From: Pseudomonas saudiphocaensis
GTDB lineage: Bacteria; Pseudomonadota; Gammaproteobacteria; Pseudomonadales; Pseudomonadaceae
Length of the DNA stretch: 64,000 nt
NCBI RefSeq assembly: GCF_000756775.1
Contig: NZ_CCSF01000001.1
Coordinates: 1,860,001 to 1,924,000 of the forward strand
Reading direction: 5' to 3'
In this document: piece after piece, positions 8,384 through 17,883 of the stretch
Numbering within the stretch: position 1 is the stretch's first letter
How the letters are laid out: every line of letters begins with the position of its first letter
Notes under the pieces: generated by a model
What the model saw: the letters and a program-made list of their open reading frames with translations, nothing else
The model's database searches: none
Told to the model about the DNA's origin: nothing
Made by a program: the position numbers and the translations under genes

Positions 8384-9343
8384 ATGTCCGCCACCACAGA
8401 TCCCATCAAGATCGGCATCAGCGCCTGTCTGCTGGGCCAGCCCGTGCGTTACAACGGCGGGCACAAGGCATCGCAGCTGTGTCTCGAGGTGCTGGCGCGT
8501 CATTTCGAATTCGTGCCCCTTTGCCCAGAGCAGGCCATCGGCCTGGGCGTTCCGCGGGAACCGATCCGCCTGGTGGGTGATCCGCAAAGTCCGCGCGCAG
8601 TGGGCACGGTGACGCCGGAGCTGGATGTGACCGATCCGCTCAGCGCTTATGGCCGTAACGCCGCCAAGCAGCTGCACGACATCAGCGGCTACATCCTGAT
8701 GCAGAAGTCGCCCTCCTGCGGCATGGAGCGGGTCAAGGTCTATCAGGACAACGGCCACCCCGTTGACGGCGGCGGCCGCGGGCTGTTTGCTGCAGCACTG
8801 ATGCGCGCACGCCCGGACCTACCGGTGGAGGAGGATGGCCGCCTGAACGACCCGGTGCTGCGCGAGAACTTCATTACCCGCATCTTCGCCTATGCCCAAT
8901 GGCAGCGCCTGCTGCAGGCCGGGATGACGCGCAAGGCGCTGGTGAGTTTCCATGAGCATTACAAGTATCAGCTGATGGCCACCAGCCGGGTGCAATACCA
9001 GTTGCTTGGGCGCGCCGTAGCGCGCATCGGCGACACACCGCTGGATGAATTCGCACCGCGCTACTTCAGCCAGCTGATGGCGGCTCTCAAGCAACCGGCC
9101 AGCCGTGGCAGCCACTGCAATGTGCTGCAGCACATCTCGGGCTATCTGAAACGCTCACTGAGCGCAGCGGAGAAGCAGGAACTGCAGCAGGTAATCGAAC
9201 AGTATCGCCTCGGCATCGTTCCGCTGGTGGTGCCCATGACCCTGCTCAAGCATCACTTCCGCCGCCATCCGCATGCCTATATCGAGCGCCAGGCCTATCT
9301 GCAGCCGCACCCTGAAAACCTCAGTCTGCGCAACGCGCTATGA
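8384..9343 (+). CDS. DUF523 and DUF1722 domain protein (YbgA-like)
   Basis: This 319-residue protein fuses an N-terminal DUF523 domain to a C-terminal DUF1722 (YbgA) domain. DUF523 carries ISACLLGQPVRYNG near residue 13 and KSPSCGMERVKVY near 107, with conserved cysteines. DUF1722 starts at about residue 190 with FHEHYKYQLMA. YbgA-type genes are often neighbours of photolyase; the biochemical role is unknown to me. It is the first gene of a tight operon with a LitR-like regulator and phrB, with two operator-like repeats just upstream. Light induction as part of DNA photodamage repair is the likely context. Confidence 0.85.
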   Translation: MSATTDPIKIGISACLLGQPVRYNGGHKASQLCLEVLARHFEFVPLCPEQAIGLGVPREPIRLVGDPQSPRAVGTVTPELDVTDPLSAYGRNAAKQLHDISGYILMQKSPSCGMERVKVYQDNGHPVDGGGRGLFAAALMRARPDLPVEEDGRLNDPVLRENFITRIFAYAQWQRLLQAGMTRKALVSFHEHYKYQLMATSRVQYQLLGRAVARIGDTPLDEFAPRYFSQLMAALKQPASRGSHCNVLQHISGYLKRSLSAAEKQELQQVIEQYRLGIVPLVVPMTLLKHHFRRHPHAYIERQAYLQPHPENLSLRNAL

Positions 9344-10239
9344 CGGCGCCAGGTTCACAACAACCCGCCGGCCTGCTTTCTATCCGCGAAATAGCACACC
9401 TGACGGGGGTCAGCCCCGCCACGCTGCGTGCCTGGGAGCGGCGCTACGGATTGCTCCAGCCGCAACGCACTGCCAAGGGCCACCGTCTGTACTCAGACGA
9501 ACACATCGCACGGATTCTTCAGGTACTTGTGCGACTGGGGCAAGGCGCGGCTATCAGCCAGGTCAAGCGGCTGCTGCAAGACCCGCAGCACACACTGGTG
9601 CAAGACTACAGCCAGTGGGACGGACAGCGGCAGCAGTGGCTGAGCCATATCGAGCAGCTCGATGAGCGGGCGCTGGACGGCTGCTTTAATCAGGCGCAAG
9701 CCCACTACCCTTCGGAAACGCTGTGCCAACACCTGTTGTGGCCGATTCTGGAACAGCTGCGCCTACGCTGGAACAGCCAGCCCGGCACCCGCGCTGAACA
9801 GGTGTTCTTCCTGTCCTGGCTGCGGAGCAAGCTCGGCGCCCGGGTCTACCACGGCAACCGCTTGCTCGACGGCCCGCCGCTGCTGATGCTCAACCTGTCG
9901 GACCAGGTAATGGAGCCAGGCCTCTGGCTGTGTGCCTGGCTGGCAAGCAACCGGGGCCGGCCCGTGCGCGTTCTCGACTGGTCAATGCCGGCGACCGAGC
10001 TGTCACAGGCCATACGCCGGATCGGACCTTGCGCCGTACTGCTGTACACCAATCAAATGCTGGCGACGGGGTATCTGCAGCAACTGTTCAACGCGGTCGA
10101 CTGTCCACAGCTGCTGTGCGGTCATGCCGTGAGCATTCACCATGCGGAGCTGGTCGATCTGCCTGACCTGCATCTGGCCGAAGACCCGCTCGCCGCAATG
10201 CAGCGCCTGCATTGCCTCGATCTGCTTGATCACCGCTAA
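9340..10239 (+). CDS. MerR-family regulator, second class II LitR/CarH-like protein
   Basis: A 299-residue relative of the regulator at 2954-3922. The MerR winged helix is at about residues 13-82 (LLSIREIAHLTGVSP, LRAWERRYGLLQP, GHRLYSDEH). The C-terminal region resembles the LitR/CarH sensor half but shows no cobalamin-binding DxHxxG motif. The start overlaps the DUF523 stop by four bases (ATGA), and phrB follows 10 bases after its end, so translation is coupled across the operon. It probably represses its own operon in the dark through the repeats at 8295-8367. How it senses light without B12 is open; contact with the LOV protein is one option. Confidence 0.83.
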   Translation: MTAPGSQQPAGLLSIREIAHLTGVSPATLRAWERRYGLLQPQRTAKGHRLYSDEHIARILQVLVRLGQGAAISQVKRLLQDPQHTLVQDYSQWDGQRQQWLSHIEQLDERALDGCFNQAQAHYPSETLCQHLLWPILEQLRLRWNSQPGTRAEQVFFLSWLRSKLGARVYHGNRLLDGPPLLMLNLSDQVMEPGLWLCAWLASNRGRPVRVLDWSMPATELSQAIRRIGPCAVLLYTNQMLATGYLQQLFNAVDCPQLLCGHAVSIHHAELVDLPDLHLAEDPLAAMQRLHCLDLLDHR

Positions 10240-10249
10240 GGAGCGCCGC

Positions 10250-11692
10250 ATGCGCCAACTGATCTGGTTTCGAACCGACCTGCGCGTTCGCGACAACACT
10301 GCCCTGCACGCGGCCCTGCAGGCAGGCCCGACCCTGGCGGTTTTTCTGCTCAGCCCCGGACAGTGGCTGGCCCATGACGACGCGCCATGCAAGGTCGACT
10401 TCTGGCTGCGCAACCTGCGCGAGCTGCAGGCCGAACTGCGGCAACTGAACGTGCCGCTACTGATCCGCCACGCCGAACATTGGCATGACGCACCGGCGGT
10501 GCTGGCCGGCCTCTGCCGCGAGCGGGAGATCGGCAGCGTGCAGGTCAATGAGGAATACGGCCTCAACGAAGCCCGCCGCGACCGGCAGGTAGCTCAGCAG
10601 CTGGAAACTTTGGGCGTCGGCTTTTACAGCCACATGGATCGCCTGCTGTTCAAGCCTGGCAGCATTCTCACCCGTTCGGGCGGCTACTTTCAGGTGTTCA
10701 GCCAGTTTCGCAAGGTCTGCTATCAGCGCCTGCACAGCGCGCTGCCCGGCACCCTTGGCTTGCCCCGGGCGCAAGCGGCGCTTGCCATCGACAGCGACCC
10801 GATTCCGCAGCAGGTGCCCGGCTTCGCCACGCCTGAAAAAAGCCTGCAAACCCTGTGGCCGGCGGGCGAAGCAGCGGCGCTGGAACGCCTGCAGGACTTT
10901 GCCGACGAGCACCTGGACACCTACGACAGGCAGCGCGACCTGCCGGCCAAGCCCGGCACCAGCCGGCTCTCTGCGTATCTCGCGGCCGGCGTGCTTTCGC
11001 CCCGGCAATGTCTGCATGCGGCGCTGAGCAGCAACTATGGCGAGTTCGAAACCGGTAGCAATGGCGCCGTCGCCTGGATCAACGAACTGCTCTGGCGCGA
11101 GTTCTACAGCCACATTCTGGTCGGCTACCCGCAGGTTTCACGCCACCGCGCCTTCCGCCAACACACCGAAGCCTTGCCCTGGCGCCACGCTCCGGACGAG
11201 CTGGCCGCCTGGCAGCAGGGCCGCACCGGCTTTCCCCTGATCGACGCCGCCATGCGCCAGCTGCTGGCCACCGGCTGGATGCACAACCGCCTGCGCATGG
11301 TGGTGGCGATGTTCCTGACCAAGAACCTGCTGATCGACTGGCGCGAGGGCGAGCGATTCTTTATGCGCCACCTGATAGACGGTGATCTCGCCGCAAACAA
11401 TGGCGGCTGGCAATGGAGCGCCTCCACTGGCACCGATGCGGTGCCCTGGTTCCGCCTGTTCAACCCGGTAAGCCAGTCGCAACGCTTCGACCCTCAAGGC
11501 CGCTTCATTCGCCGATGGCTGCCGGAGCTGGCGCACCTGGACGACCGGCAGATTCACGCGCCGGGCACTACCAGCGGGCTATTCGCCCCGGCCGATTATC
11601 CACCGCCGCTGGTCGACCTCGCCGCCAGCCGGCAGCGAGCGCTGAGCGCCTTCAAAAACCTGCCTGCCCAGAGCCAATCCACCGACGCTTGA
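10250..11692 (+). CDS. phrB: Deoxyribodipyrimidine photolyase
   Basis: A 480-residue class I CPD photolyase. The N-terminal Rossmann domain begins LIWFRTDLRVRDN. The FAD domain contains SAYLAAGVLSPRQC, TGFPLIDAAMRQL, the WMHNRLRMVVA helix and NNGGWQWSASTGTD, which carry the residues that bind FAD and stack the dimer. It splits UV-induced pyrimidine dimers with blue light. The frame is open from 10142, but ATG 10250 has AAGGAG six bases upstream and the right N terminus. Third gene of the operon with DUF523/DUF1722 and the LitR-like regulator. Confidence 0.95.
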   Translation: MRQLIWFRTDLRVRDNTALHAALQAGPTLAVFLLSPGQWLAHDDAPCKVDFWLRNLRELQAELRQLNVPLLIRHAEHWHDAPAVLAGLCREREIGSVQVNEEYGLNEARRDRQVAQQLETLGVGFYSHMDRLLFKPGSILTRSGGYFQVFSQFRKVCYQRLHSALPGTLGLPRAQAALAIDSDPIPQQVPGFATPEKSLQTLWPAGEAAALERLQDFADEHLDTYDRQRDLPAKPGTSRLSAYLAAGVLSPRQCLHAALSSNYGEFETGSNGAVAWINELLWREFYSHILVGYPQVSRHRAFRQHTEALPWRHAPDELAAWQQGRTGFPLIDAAMRQLLATGWMHNRLRMVVAMFLTKNLLIDWREGERFFMRHLIDGDLAANNGGWQWSASTGTDAVPWFRLFNPVSQSQRFDPQGRFIRRWLPELAHLDDRQIHAPGTTSGLFAPADYPPPLVDLAASRQRALSAFKNLPAQSQSTDA

Positions 11693-11696
11693 ACGA

Positions 11697-12398
11697 CTAG
11701 ATCGAACGCTGATTAACCCGCGCCGACAGCTGTTCGGCACTTTCCTTGCGTTCGGAATAGCGATCCACCAGAAAATCCTTACGGTCGCGGAGCAGCAGCG
11801 TGAATTTGATCAGCTCCTCCATGACGTCGACGACGCGGTCGTAATACGGCGAAGGCTTCATCCGGCCCTCGTCGTCGAACTCCATGTACGCCTTGGGCAC
11901 CGACGACTGGTTGGGGATGGTGAACATACGCATCCAGCGCCCCAGCACCCGCAGCTGATTGACCACGTTGAAGGACTGCGAGCCTCCGCAGACCTGCATC
12001 ACGGCCAAGGTCTTGCCCTGGGTCGGGCGAACCGCGCCGAGCGCCAGCGGAACCCAGTCGATCTGCGCCTTGAACACGGCCGACATGGCGCCATGGCGTT
12101 CCGGAGAACACCAGACCTGCCCTTCCGACCACTGCATCAGGTCACGCAGCTCCTGCACCTTGGGGTGCTCAATGGGCACATCGTCAGGCAGCGGCAAACC
12201 GGACGGGTTGAATATCCGCGTCTCGGCACCGAAGTGCTCCAGCAGCCGAGCGGCCTCCTCCACCAGCAAGCGGCTGTAGGACGTCGCTCGGGTTGAGCCG
12301 TAGAGCAGCAGGATGCGTGGTTTGTGGGCGCTGGCTTGAGCCTCGGCATCCGTTGCACCGAGCAGCTCAGAATCAAGGTTGGGAAGATTGTGGGACAT
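11697..12398 (-). CDS. arsH: ArsH, NADPH-dependent FMN reductase / organoarsenical oxidase
   Basis: A 233-residue flavodoxin-like protein with the ArsH flavin motif [16 protein letters not shown] near residue 31 and the [14 protein letters not shown] segment near 97. ArsH enzymes oxidise trivalent organoarsenicals with NADPH/FMN and broaden arsenic resistance. It is the last gene of an arsB-arsC-arsH run on the minus strand, 12 bases after arsC. Its stop lies four bases from the convergent phrB stop. Confidence 0.93.
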   Translation of the reverse strand: MSHNLPNLDSELLGATDAEAQASAHKPRILLLYGSTRATSYSRLLVEEAARLLEHFGAETRIFNPSGLPLPDDVPIEHPKVQELRDLMQWSEGQVWCSPERHGAMSAVFKAQIDWVPLALGAVRPTQGKTLAVMQVCGGSQSFNVVNQLRVLGRWMRMFTIPNQSSVPKAYMEFDDEGRMKPSPYYDRVVDVMEELIKFTLLLRDRKDFLVDRYSERKESAEQLSARVNQRSI

Positions 12399-12410
12399 AA
12401 TTTTCTCTAC

Positions 12411-12881
12411 TCAAATGTTGCCGATACGGTCCAGTTCGCGTTGGAGTTCGTCACGGGTCAGCTCGCCAAACGGCAAGGCGAGGAACGCCCGACAACGTTG
12501 CTCTATCTGCGCCAACGTGGCGTGGAAAGCGGACTGCGCCTTGGCTTCGTCGCCAACCACATCAGAAGGATCTTCCAGCCCCCAGTGCGCTTTGAGCGTC
12601 GGGCCGAAGTACACCGGACAGGCTTCGCCCGCGGCCTTGTCGCAAACGGTAATCACGATGTCAGGAGGATTATCGGAAAAGGCATCGTTGCCCTTGCTGC
12701 TCAGTCCCTCTATGGAGATACCGGCCTGTTCCAGCGTGGAGAGGCTGCGCGGGTGCACCTGGCCTTTGGGAAAACTACCAGCACTGATCGCGGCAAAACC
12801 TTCCGGGGCCAGATGGTTGAACATTGCTTCAGAAAGGATGCTTCGGCAGCTATTGGCCGTACAAATAAAAAGAACCCGCAT
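12411..12881 (-). CDS. arsC: Arsenate reductase, low-molecular-weight phosphatase type
   Basis: The protein (156 residues from ATG 12881) begins MRVLFICTANSCRS, the CX5R phosphate-binding loop with the nucleophilic cysteine at residue 7 and the arginine at 13. A later VCDKAAGEAC pair supplies the resolving cysteines of thioredoxin-coupled ArsC enzymes. It reduces arsenate to arsenite for export by ArsB. The open frame extends to 12905, but the family N terminus starts at 12881. It lies between arsB and arsH. Confidence 0.93.
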   Translation of the reverse strand: MRVLFICTANSCRSILSEAMFNHLAPEGFAAISAGSFPKGQVHPRSLSTLEQAGISIEGLSSKGNDAFSDNPPDIVITVCDKAAGEACPVYFGPTLKAHWGLEDPSDVVGDEAKAQSAFHATLAQIEQRCRAFLALPFGELTRDELQRELDRIGNI

Positions 12882-12905
12882 GCTGTGCCCCTGCCGCAAT
12901 GGCAT

Positions 12906-14189
12906 TCAGAAAGTAAGCCACAAAGCCAGCGCCGAGAGGGTGGCCAGCAGGACCGGCAGCGTCAGCACGATGCCGACCTTGAAGTAGTAGCCCCAGGTGA
13001 TGCGGATGCTCTTGCGAGCCAGCACATGCAGCCAGAGCAGCGTAGCAAGGCTGCCGATGGGGGTGATTTTCGGACCAAGGTCGCAGCCGATCACGTTTGC
13101 GTAAATCATGGCCTGACGAGCTACGCCACTGGCTTCGCTGGCATCGATTGATAACGCGCCGATCAGCACACTGGGCAGATTGTTCATGACCGAAGACAGC
13201 GCTGCGGCCAGCAATCCCGTACCCAGCGCGGAAGCCCACACCCCGTATCCGGCAAGCCAGTTGAGCGCCAGAGTCAGCCCATCGGTCAGGCCGGCGTTCC
13301 TCAGGCCGTACACCACCAGATACATGCCCAGCGAAAAGACCACGATCTGCCACGGTGCCTCACGCAAGACCCGGCGGGTGGAAATCACATGACCCTTGGC
13401 GGCCACCGCGAACAGGATAGCCGCGCACACCGCTGCCACTGCGCTAATGGGAATGCCCAGAGGCTCCAGGGCGAACAGGCCCACCAGAAGCGCCAGCAGC
13501 ATCCACCAACCGACGACAAACGTGCGTTTATCACGGATTGCGGTGGCCGGCGCTTTCAAGTCCGCTGGTGAATAATGCGCGGGGATGTCGCGGCGGAAGA
13601 ACAGGTACAGCACCACCAGTGTGGCCGCGATGCTGACCAGGTTGACCGGCAGCATCACCGAGGCGTACTCGGAAAAGCTCAGGCCGAAGTAATCAGCCGA
13701 AACGATGTTCACCAGGTTCGATACCACCAGCGGCAGGCTCGCGGTATCGGCAATGAACCCGGCAGCCATCACGAAGGCCAGGGTTGTCGCCGCCGAAAAG
13801 CGCAGCGCCACCAGCATCGAAATCACGATGGGCGTGAGGATCAGCGCCGCGCCATCGTTGGCGAACAGTGCCGAGACAGCGGCCCCCAGCAAGACGCAGA
13901 AGGCAAACAGGCGTTTTCCGCTACCACCTGCCCAACGCGCCACATGCAACGCGGCCCATTCGAAGAAGCCCGCCTCATCCAGCAGCAGGCTGATGATGAT
14001 GATGGCGATAAAGGTCGCGGTGGCATTCCAGACAATCGCCCAGACGGTAGGGATGTCCTGCAAGGAAACCGCACCGACTGCCAGGGCGATTACCGCGCCA
14101 ATACTGGCGGACCAGCCAACACCCAGCCCCTTCGGCTGCCAGATGACCAGGATGAGAGTAAGCAGAAAAACAGCAGCGGCAATCAGCAT
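12906..14189 (-). CDS. arsB: Arsenite efflux pump ArsB
   Basis: A 427-residue inner-membrane protein made of about 11-12 hydrophobic helices. It has the typical start [20 protein letters not shown] and the [13 protein letters not shown] and [12 protein letters not shown] signatures of the ArsB/NhaD superfamily. It extrudes arsenite, alone or with an ATPase; no arsA is present here. First gene of the arsB-arsC-arsH run. Its regulator ArsR would be expected just upstream but no intact copy is there. Confidence 0.94.
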   Translation of the reverse strand: MLIAAAVFLLTLILVIWQPKGLGVGWSASIGAVIALAVGAVSLQDIPTVWAIVWNATATFIAIIIISLLLDEAGFFEWAALHVARWAGGSGKRLFAFCVLLGAAVSALFANDGAALILTPIVISMLVALRFSAATTLAFVMAAGFIADTASLPLVVSNLVNIVSADYFGLSFSEYASVMLPVNLVSIAATLVVLYLFFRRDIPAHYSPADLKAPATAIRDKRTFVVGWWMLLALLVGLFALEPLGIPISAVAAVCAAILFAVAAKGHVISTRRVLREAPWQIVVFSLGMYLVVYGLRNAGLTDGLTLALNWLAGYGVWASALGTGLLAAALSSVMNNLPSVLIGALSIDASEASGVARQAMIYANVIGCDLGPKITPIGSLATLLWLHVLARKSIRITWGYYFKVGIVLTLPVLLATLSALALWLTF

Positions 14190-14320
14190 TTCAAGCTCTT
14201 TAAAAGAGGGTCAGCAGCACGAGAAAGAGGCCCGAACGGGCCCACGCATATTCTGCAGACGAGACCGGTTGGCCGCCAGCAAGTCGCGCGGGCCCTTCAG
14301 AATCGCAGGTAGAGAATCGT

Positions 14321-14400
14321 TTATTCAGGCGGACAGTCGGAGCCGAGCCGATAGTAGACCATTGCCCTGACGGCAAGCGAGAAAGCGAACCGATACGGGC
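14321..14400 (-). pseudogene. Possible arsR remnant in the gap upstream of arsB
   Basis: In the 394-base gap 14190-14583, two adjacent frames on the minus strand read SGQW and then VYYRLGSDCPPE followed by a stop. Put together they resemble the GQWVYYRLxPxxPxW end of the ArsR winged helix. A third frame just before gives ACRQG, as in RRQGQW. No upstream DNA-binding helix (ELCVCELT..SQPKISRHL) could be recovered, so this may be chance. No other gene is visible in the gap. Confidence 0.3.
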
Positions 14401-14583
14401 AAGATACCGGCCGGACCTGGTCACTCTTATCCAGAGCACTCCACGGCTCACGAGCACAGGTTTCGTCCCGCCCCAGCCGCAAAGCGCTTCGTCTTGTGCA
14501 CGCAACTCGGCAAGCCTCTGCCCGGTCAACTGCAGCAGGTAACGGCCGGCAGGTATGCGGCCCCGAATCCAGAGGAGCCAGGC

Positions 14584-15570
14584 ATGACCGATAACGCACG
14601 AGTCGCTGTGGTATGCGGAGCCAGCGCCGGTGTCGGGCGGGCCACGGCGCTAGCGCTGGCACAGGCGGGCTATCAGGTTGCGTTGATTGCCCGCGGGCTA
14701 CAGGGGCTGGAGGAGGCCCAGGCCGAGCTGGAAGCCAGCGGCGCGCAGGTGCTGGCAATCGCACTGGATGTGGCGGATGCCGAAGCGATGGATCGCGCTG
14801 CCGAGCGGATCGAGGCCGAACTGGGGCCGATCGATATCTGGGTAAATTCGGCGATGGCCACGGTATTCGGCCCGGTTCGCCTGACCAGTGCGGCGGAGTT
14901 CAAGCGCGTCACGGAAGTGACCTATCTGGGCGTTGTCCATGGCACGCTGGCAGCGCTGCGCCATATGCAACCGCGCAACCGCGGCACCATCGTGCAGGTT
15001 GGCTCGGCACTGTCCTACCGGGCGATCCCGCTGCAGTCGGCCTATTGCGCGGCGAAATTCGCCATACGCGGTTTTACTGATTCCCTGCGCTGCGAGCTTA
15101 TCCATGACAAGAGCGGCGTGCGGCTGACGATGGTTCAACTGCCGGCCCACAACACGCCGCAGTTCGATTGGTCGCGCAACAAGATGTCTCGAAGAGCGCA
15201 ACCCGTGCCGCCCATTCACAAGCCGGAGGTCGCCGCACAGGCAATCCTCCGTGCGGCCCGCGAAGCACCGCGCGAGCTCTGGGTCGGGCGCGCCTCGCTG
15301 CAGGCCATCATCGGCACAATGCTCATGCCCGGTCTGCTCGATCGAATGATGGCCAAACAGGCCTGGGACGGCCAGATGACTGAGGAACCGCTGGCTGCCG
15401 CACAGCCAGACAATCTGTTTCAGCCAGTCGCCGGCCTGCATCGTCTTCATGGCCGCTTCGACGACGAGGCTTTGGACAAAGCGCCCAGCCTAGCCTCGGA
15501 GACGGTAGGCAAGCTGGCGCTGGGACTGACGCTCGCGGTCGCGTTGGCCGTGGTGATCGCCATGGCCTGA
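14584..15570 (+). CDS. Short-chain dehydrogenase/reductase with C-terminal membrane helix
   Basis: The 328-residue protein has the classical SDR layout: cofactor loop VVCGASAGVGRATA near residues 9-22, an NS-A motif (VNSAMA) at about 88, and the catalytic YCAAKFA at about 155-161 with serine 142 before it. The last 20 residues are hydrophobic (LALGLTLAVALAVVIAMA), suggesting a membrane anchor. The substrate is unknown. The ATG at 14584 follows GAGGAG by five bases and is preferred over the upstream frame extension to 14494. The gene stands alone. Confidence 0.88.
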   Translation: MTDNARVAVVCGASAGVGRATALALAQAGYQVALIARGLQGLEEAQAELEASGAQVLAIALDVADAEAMDRAAERIEAELGPIDIWVNSAMATVFGPVRLTSAAEFKRVTEVTYLGVVHGTLAALRHMQPRNRGTIVQVGSALSYRAIPLQSAYCAAKFAIRGFTDSLRCELIHDKSGVRLTMVQLPAHNTPQFDWSRNKMSRRAQPVPPIHKPEVAAQAILRAAREAPRELWVGRASLQAIIGTMLMPGLLDRMMAKQAWDGQMTEEPLAAAQPDNLFQPVAGLHRLHGRFDDEALDKAPSLASETVGKLALGLTLAVALAVVIAMA

Positions 15571-15695
15571 ATCGGTCCGTTCTGACCGCACGTTTCGTCC
15601 TGCAGTACCCGGCGAAAGTCGTACAAGGCCGCAACTCCCTTGGCCAAGCGGAGCGGCAGGGCTACCCTGCGCCTTTTTGTCGCCGAGCCTTAACG

Positions 15696-16466
15696 ATGTC
15701 TGTGTTCGATATGTTGTTGCTGATCGTCGCCGGTTTTGCCGCCGGCGGAATGAACGCCCTTGCCGGTGGTGGCACCTTCTTTTCGTTCCCGGCGCTGCTC
15801 GCCATCGGCCTGCCGCCGGTGACGGCCAACGCCACCAACGCCGTCGCGCTCTGGCCGGCTAGCCTTGCCGGTGCCTGGGCTGCACGCACCAGCCTGCGCC
15901 CGTTGGGTCGTTATCTGGTGCCCTTACTGTTGGCCGGTCTGGCTGGCGGTCTGCTGGGCGGCATCCTGCTGCTGGTCAGTGGCGACGATGTCTTCAGCCT
16001 GCTGATTCCCTGGCTATTGTTGCTGGCCACCGCCTTGTTCGCCGCCAGCCCGCTGCTCAGCCGCTGGCTGGCATCACGGCGCAAGGAAGCCAGTGAAGTA
16101 CCGCCTCACGGGCCGCTATCCCTGGCTGCACACGGCCTGGTCTCCATCTATGGCGGCTACTTCGGCGCAGGGATGGGCATCCTGCAGCTGGCGGCGTTTT
16201 CTATCGAAGGCCATGCGCTGGTGCGTGCCAACGCGCTGAAGAACCTTATCTCCGCGGTGATTTACAGCGTCGCCACAGCCACCTTTATCGTTGCCGGCCG
16301 GGTGAGCTGGTACGAGCTGGCGATTCTGCTGGTTGGCACGACCTTGGGCGGTTACGCCGGCGGCGCGCTGAGTCAGAAACTGCCGGCCAGCTGGCTGCGG
16401 CTATTCGTGATCCTGGTCGGCGCAAGCATGACCCTCTATTACTTCTGGACGACCTACATGCAGTGA
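15696..16466 (+). CDS. TSUP-family (TauE/SafE) membrane transporter
   Basis: A 256-residue protein with about eight hydrophobic helices in two related halves. It has the family motifs GGMNALAGGGTFFSFPAL near residue 17 and IYGGYFGAGMGILQLA near 149. TSUP proteins export or import sulfite, sulfoacetate or other organosulfur anions. The substrate here cannot be inferred, as no sulfur-metabolism gene is adjacent. Confidence 0.88.
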   Translation: MSVFDMLLLIVAGFAAGGMNALAGGGTFFSFPALLAIGLPPVTANATNAVALWPASLAGAWAARTSLRPLGRYLVPLLLAGLAGGLLGGILLLVSGDDVFSLLIPWLLLLATALFAASPLLSRWLASRRKEASEVPPHGPLSLAAHGLVSIYGGYFGAGMGILQLAAFSIEGHALVRANALKNLISAVIYSVATATFIVAGRVSWYELAILLVGTTLGGYAGGALSQKLPASWLRLFVILVGASMTLYYFWTTYMQ

Positions 16467-16472
16467 TGCAGC

Positions 16473-16496
16473 CCCGGCGGTCCCGCTGCCGCCGGG
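16473..16496 (+). terminator. GC hairpin after the TSUP gene
   Basis: A perfect 8-bp stem CCCGGCGG/CCGCCGGG with an 8-base loop lies 6 bases after the stop, followed by CACTTTCTC. The T-run is weak, so termination efficiency is uncertain. Confidence 0.45.
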
Positions 16497-16633
16497 CACT
16501 TTCTCGCGTTCCTAATCGTCAAAGGAAGTCGCCTGCTGCCAAGTGGGCAAACGCCCCCTTACGGCTGCTTTTTCCGCCCAGCTCTGCTAGTGTCGCGACC
16601 GTTTTAAAGCAGCCCCAATGAACAGGTTCCGCC

Positions 16634-16876
16634 ATGGCCCGCAAGAAAGTTGCCCTCGATTTCGAACAATCCCTCGCCGAGCTGCAACAGCTGGTCGAAC
16701 GACTGGAAAGCGGCGAGCTGTCGCTGGAAGATTCGCTGACCTGTTTCGAGCAGGGCATCGGCCTGACTCGTGACTGCCAGGCTGCACTCAGCCAGGCCGA
16801 GCAGAAGGTGCAGATTTTGCTGGAGCGCGACGGCAAGTTGCAGGAAGAACCCTTCGAAGTGGCTCCGCAAGCATGA
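16634..16876 (+). CDS. xseB: Exodeoxyribonuclease VII small subunit
   Basis: This 80-residue protein has the XseB signature [26 protein letters not shown] and then [15 protein letters not shown], two helices that bind the large subunit XseA. The complex degrades single-stranded DNA from both ends. The length is normal. The stop overlaps the ispA start by four bases, the usual xseB-ispA-dxs arrangement. Confidence 0.96.
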   Translation: MARKKVALDFEQSLAELQQLVERLESGELSLEDSLTCFEQGIGLTRDCQAALSQAEQKVQILLERDGKLQEEPFEVAPQA

Positions 16877-17760
16877 TCGAAACCTACCAGCAGCGCTGCC
16901 AGCAGCGTGTCGACACCCGCCTGAACGCCCTTTTTACTCCCCCGCTGCCACAGCTCGAACGCCTCTACCAGGCCATGCGCTACAGCGTGATGAATGGCGG
17001 CAAGCGAGTGCGCCCGCTGCTGGTCTACGCCGCCTGCGAAGCGCTCGAAGGCGACGCAACGCAGGCCGATGGCGCCGCCTGTGCGGTAGAGCTGATCCAT
17101 GCCTACTCCCTGGTGCATGACGACCTTCCGGCGATGGATGACGACGATCTGCGTCGCGGCCAGCCGACTACCCACAAGGCATTCGACGAAGCCTGCGCGA
17201 TTCTTGCCGGCGATGGCCTGCAGAGTCTTGCCTTCGAAGCCCTGGCCGCACCGGCGCACAACCCGGCCGATCCGGCGCTGCGCCTGGAGATGTTCAGCAG
17301 CCTGGCGCGTGCCGCCGGCCCTGCCGGAATGGTTGGCGGGCAGGCCATCGACCTTGGCTCTGTGGCGGTCAAGCTTGATCGTCAGGCGCTGGAACTGATG
17401 CATCGGCACAAGACCGGCGCCCTGATCGTAGCCTCCGTCCGTCTCGGCGCCCTGTCCAGCGGCCGCGCCGACGAGGCCAGTCTGGCCGCGCTGCAGCAGT
17501 ACGCCGAGGCCATCGGCCTGGCCTTCCAGGTGCAGGACGACATCCTCGACGTGGAAAGCGACACCGCCACGCTCGGCAAGCATCAGGGGGCCGATATCGC
17601 CCGCGACAAGCCCACCTATCCGGCCTTGCTGGGCATGGAGGCGGCAAAAGCCTACGCAGTGGAATTGCGCGACATTGCCCTGCAGGCACTGCAGCCTTTT
17701 GGCGCCACTGCCGGACCGCTGCGCGAGCTGGCCCGCTTTATAGTCGAGCGCCGCAGCTGA
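16873..17760 (+). CDS. ispA: Farnesyl diphosphate synthase (polyprenyl synthetase)
   Basis: A 295-residue prenyltransferase with both aspartate-rich motifs, [14 protein letters not shown] near residue 84 and [12 protein letters not shown] near 222, plus GGKRVRP near 42. It condenses IPP with DMAPP and GPP to give FPP for quinones, undecaprenol and heme O. Coupled to xseB by ATGA overlap and followed by dxs, which makes the isoprenoid precursor. Confidence 0.96.
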   Translation: MIETYQQRCQQRVDTRLNALFTPPLPQLERLYQAMRYSVMNGGKRVRPLLVYAACEALEGDATQADGAACAVELIHAYSLVHDDLPAMDDDDLRRGQPTTHKAFDEACAILAGDGLQSLAFEALAAPAHNPADPALRLEMFSSLARAAGPAGMVGGQAIDLGSVAVKLDRQALELMHRHKTGALIVASVRLGALSSGRADEASLAALQQYAEAIGLAFQVQDDILDVESDTATLGKHQGADIARDKPTYPALLGMEAAKAYAVELRDIALQALQPFGATAGPLRELARFIVERRS

Positions 17761-17883
17761 TCATTTATGGACACCAGATCTCGCCTGAACGGCACCGCCC
17801 AGTGGCCCTCAGGCGCCGCGGTTCTTATCGCAGTGCCCATCGGGTAAACTGCGGCTCTTTTTTCAGCCAAAACGATGCGCCAG

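Noticed and set aside
8809-8814. Other isolated TGTACA or GTACA-like hexamers, such as the one at 4809-4814, as further LitR sites
   Set aside because: No second half-site at 11-12 bases on either side.
13575-14370. Plus-strand frames of over 200 codons opposite arsB
   Set aside because: Composition is low-complexity and arginine/glutamine-rich, typical of the complement of a membrane protein gene.
14200-14529. A 109-codon minus-strand frame upstream of arsB as a full arsR
   Set aside because: Only a few residues around GQW resemble ArsR and no DNA-binding helix is present in this frame.
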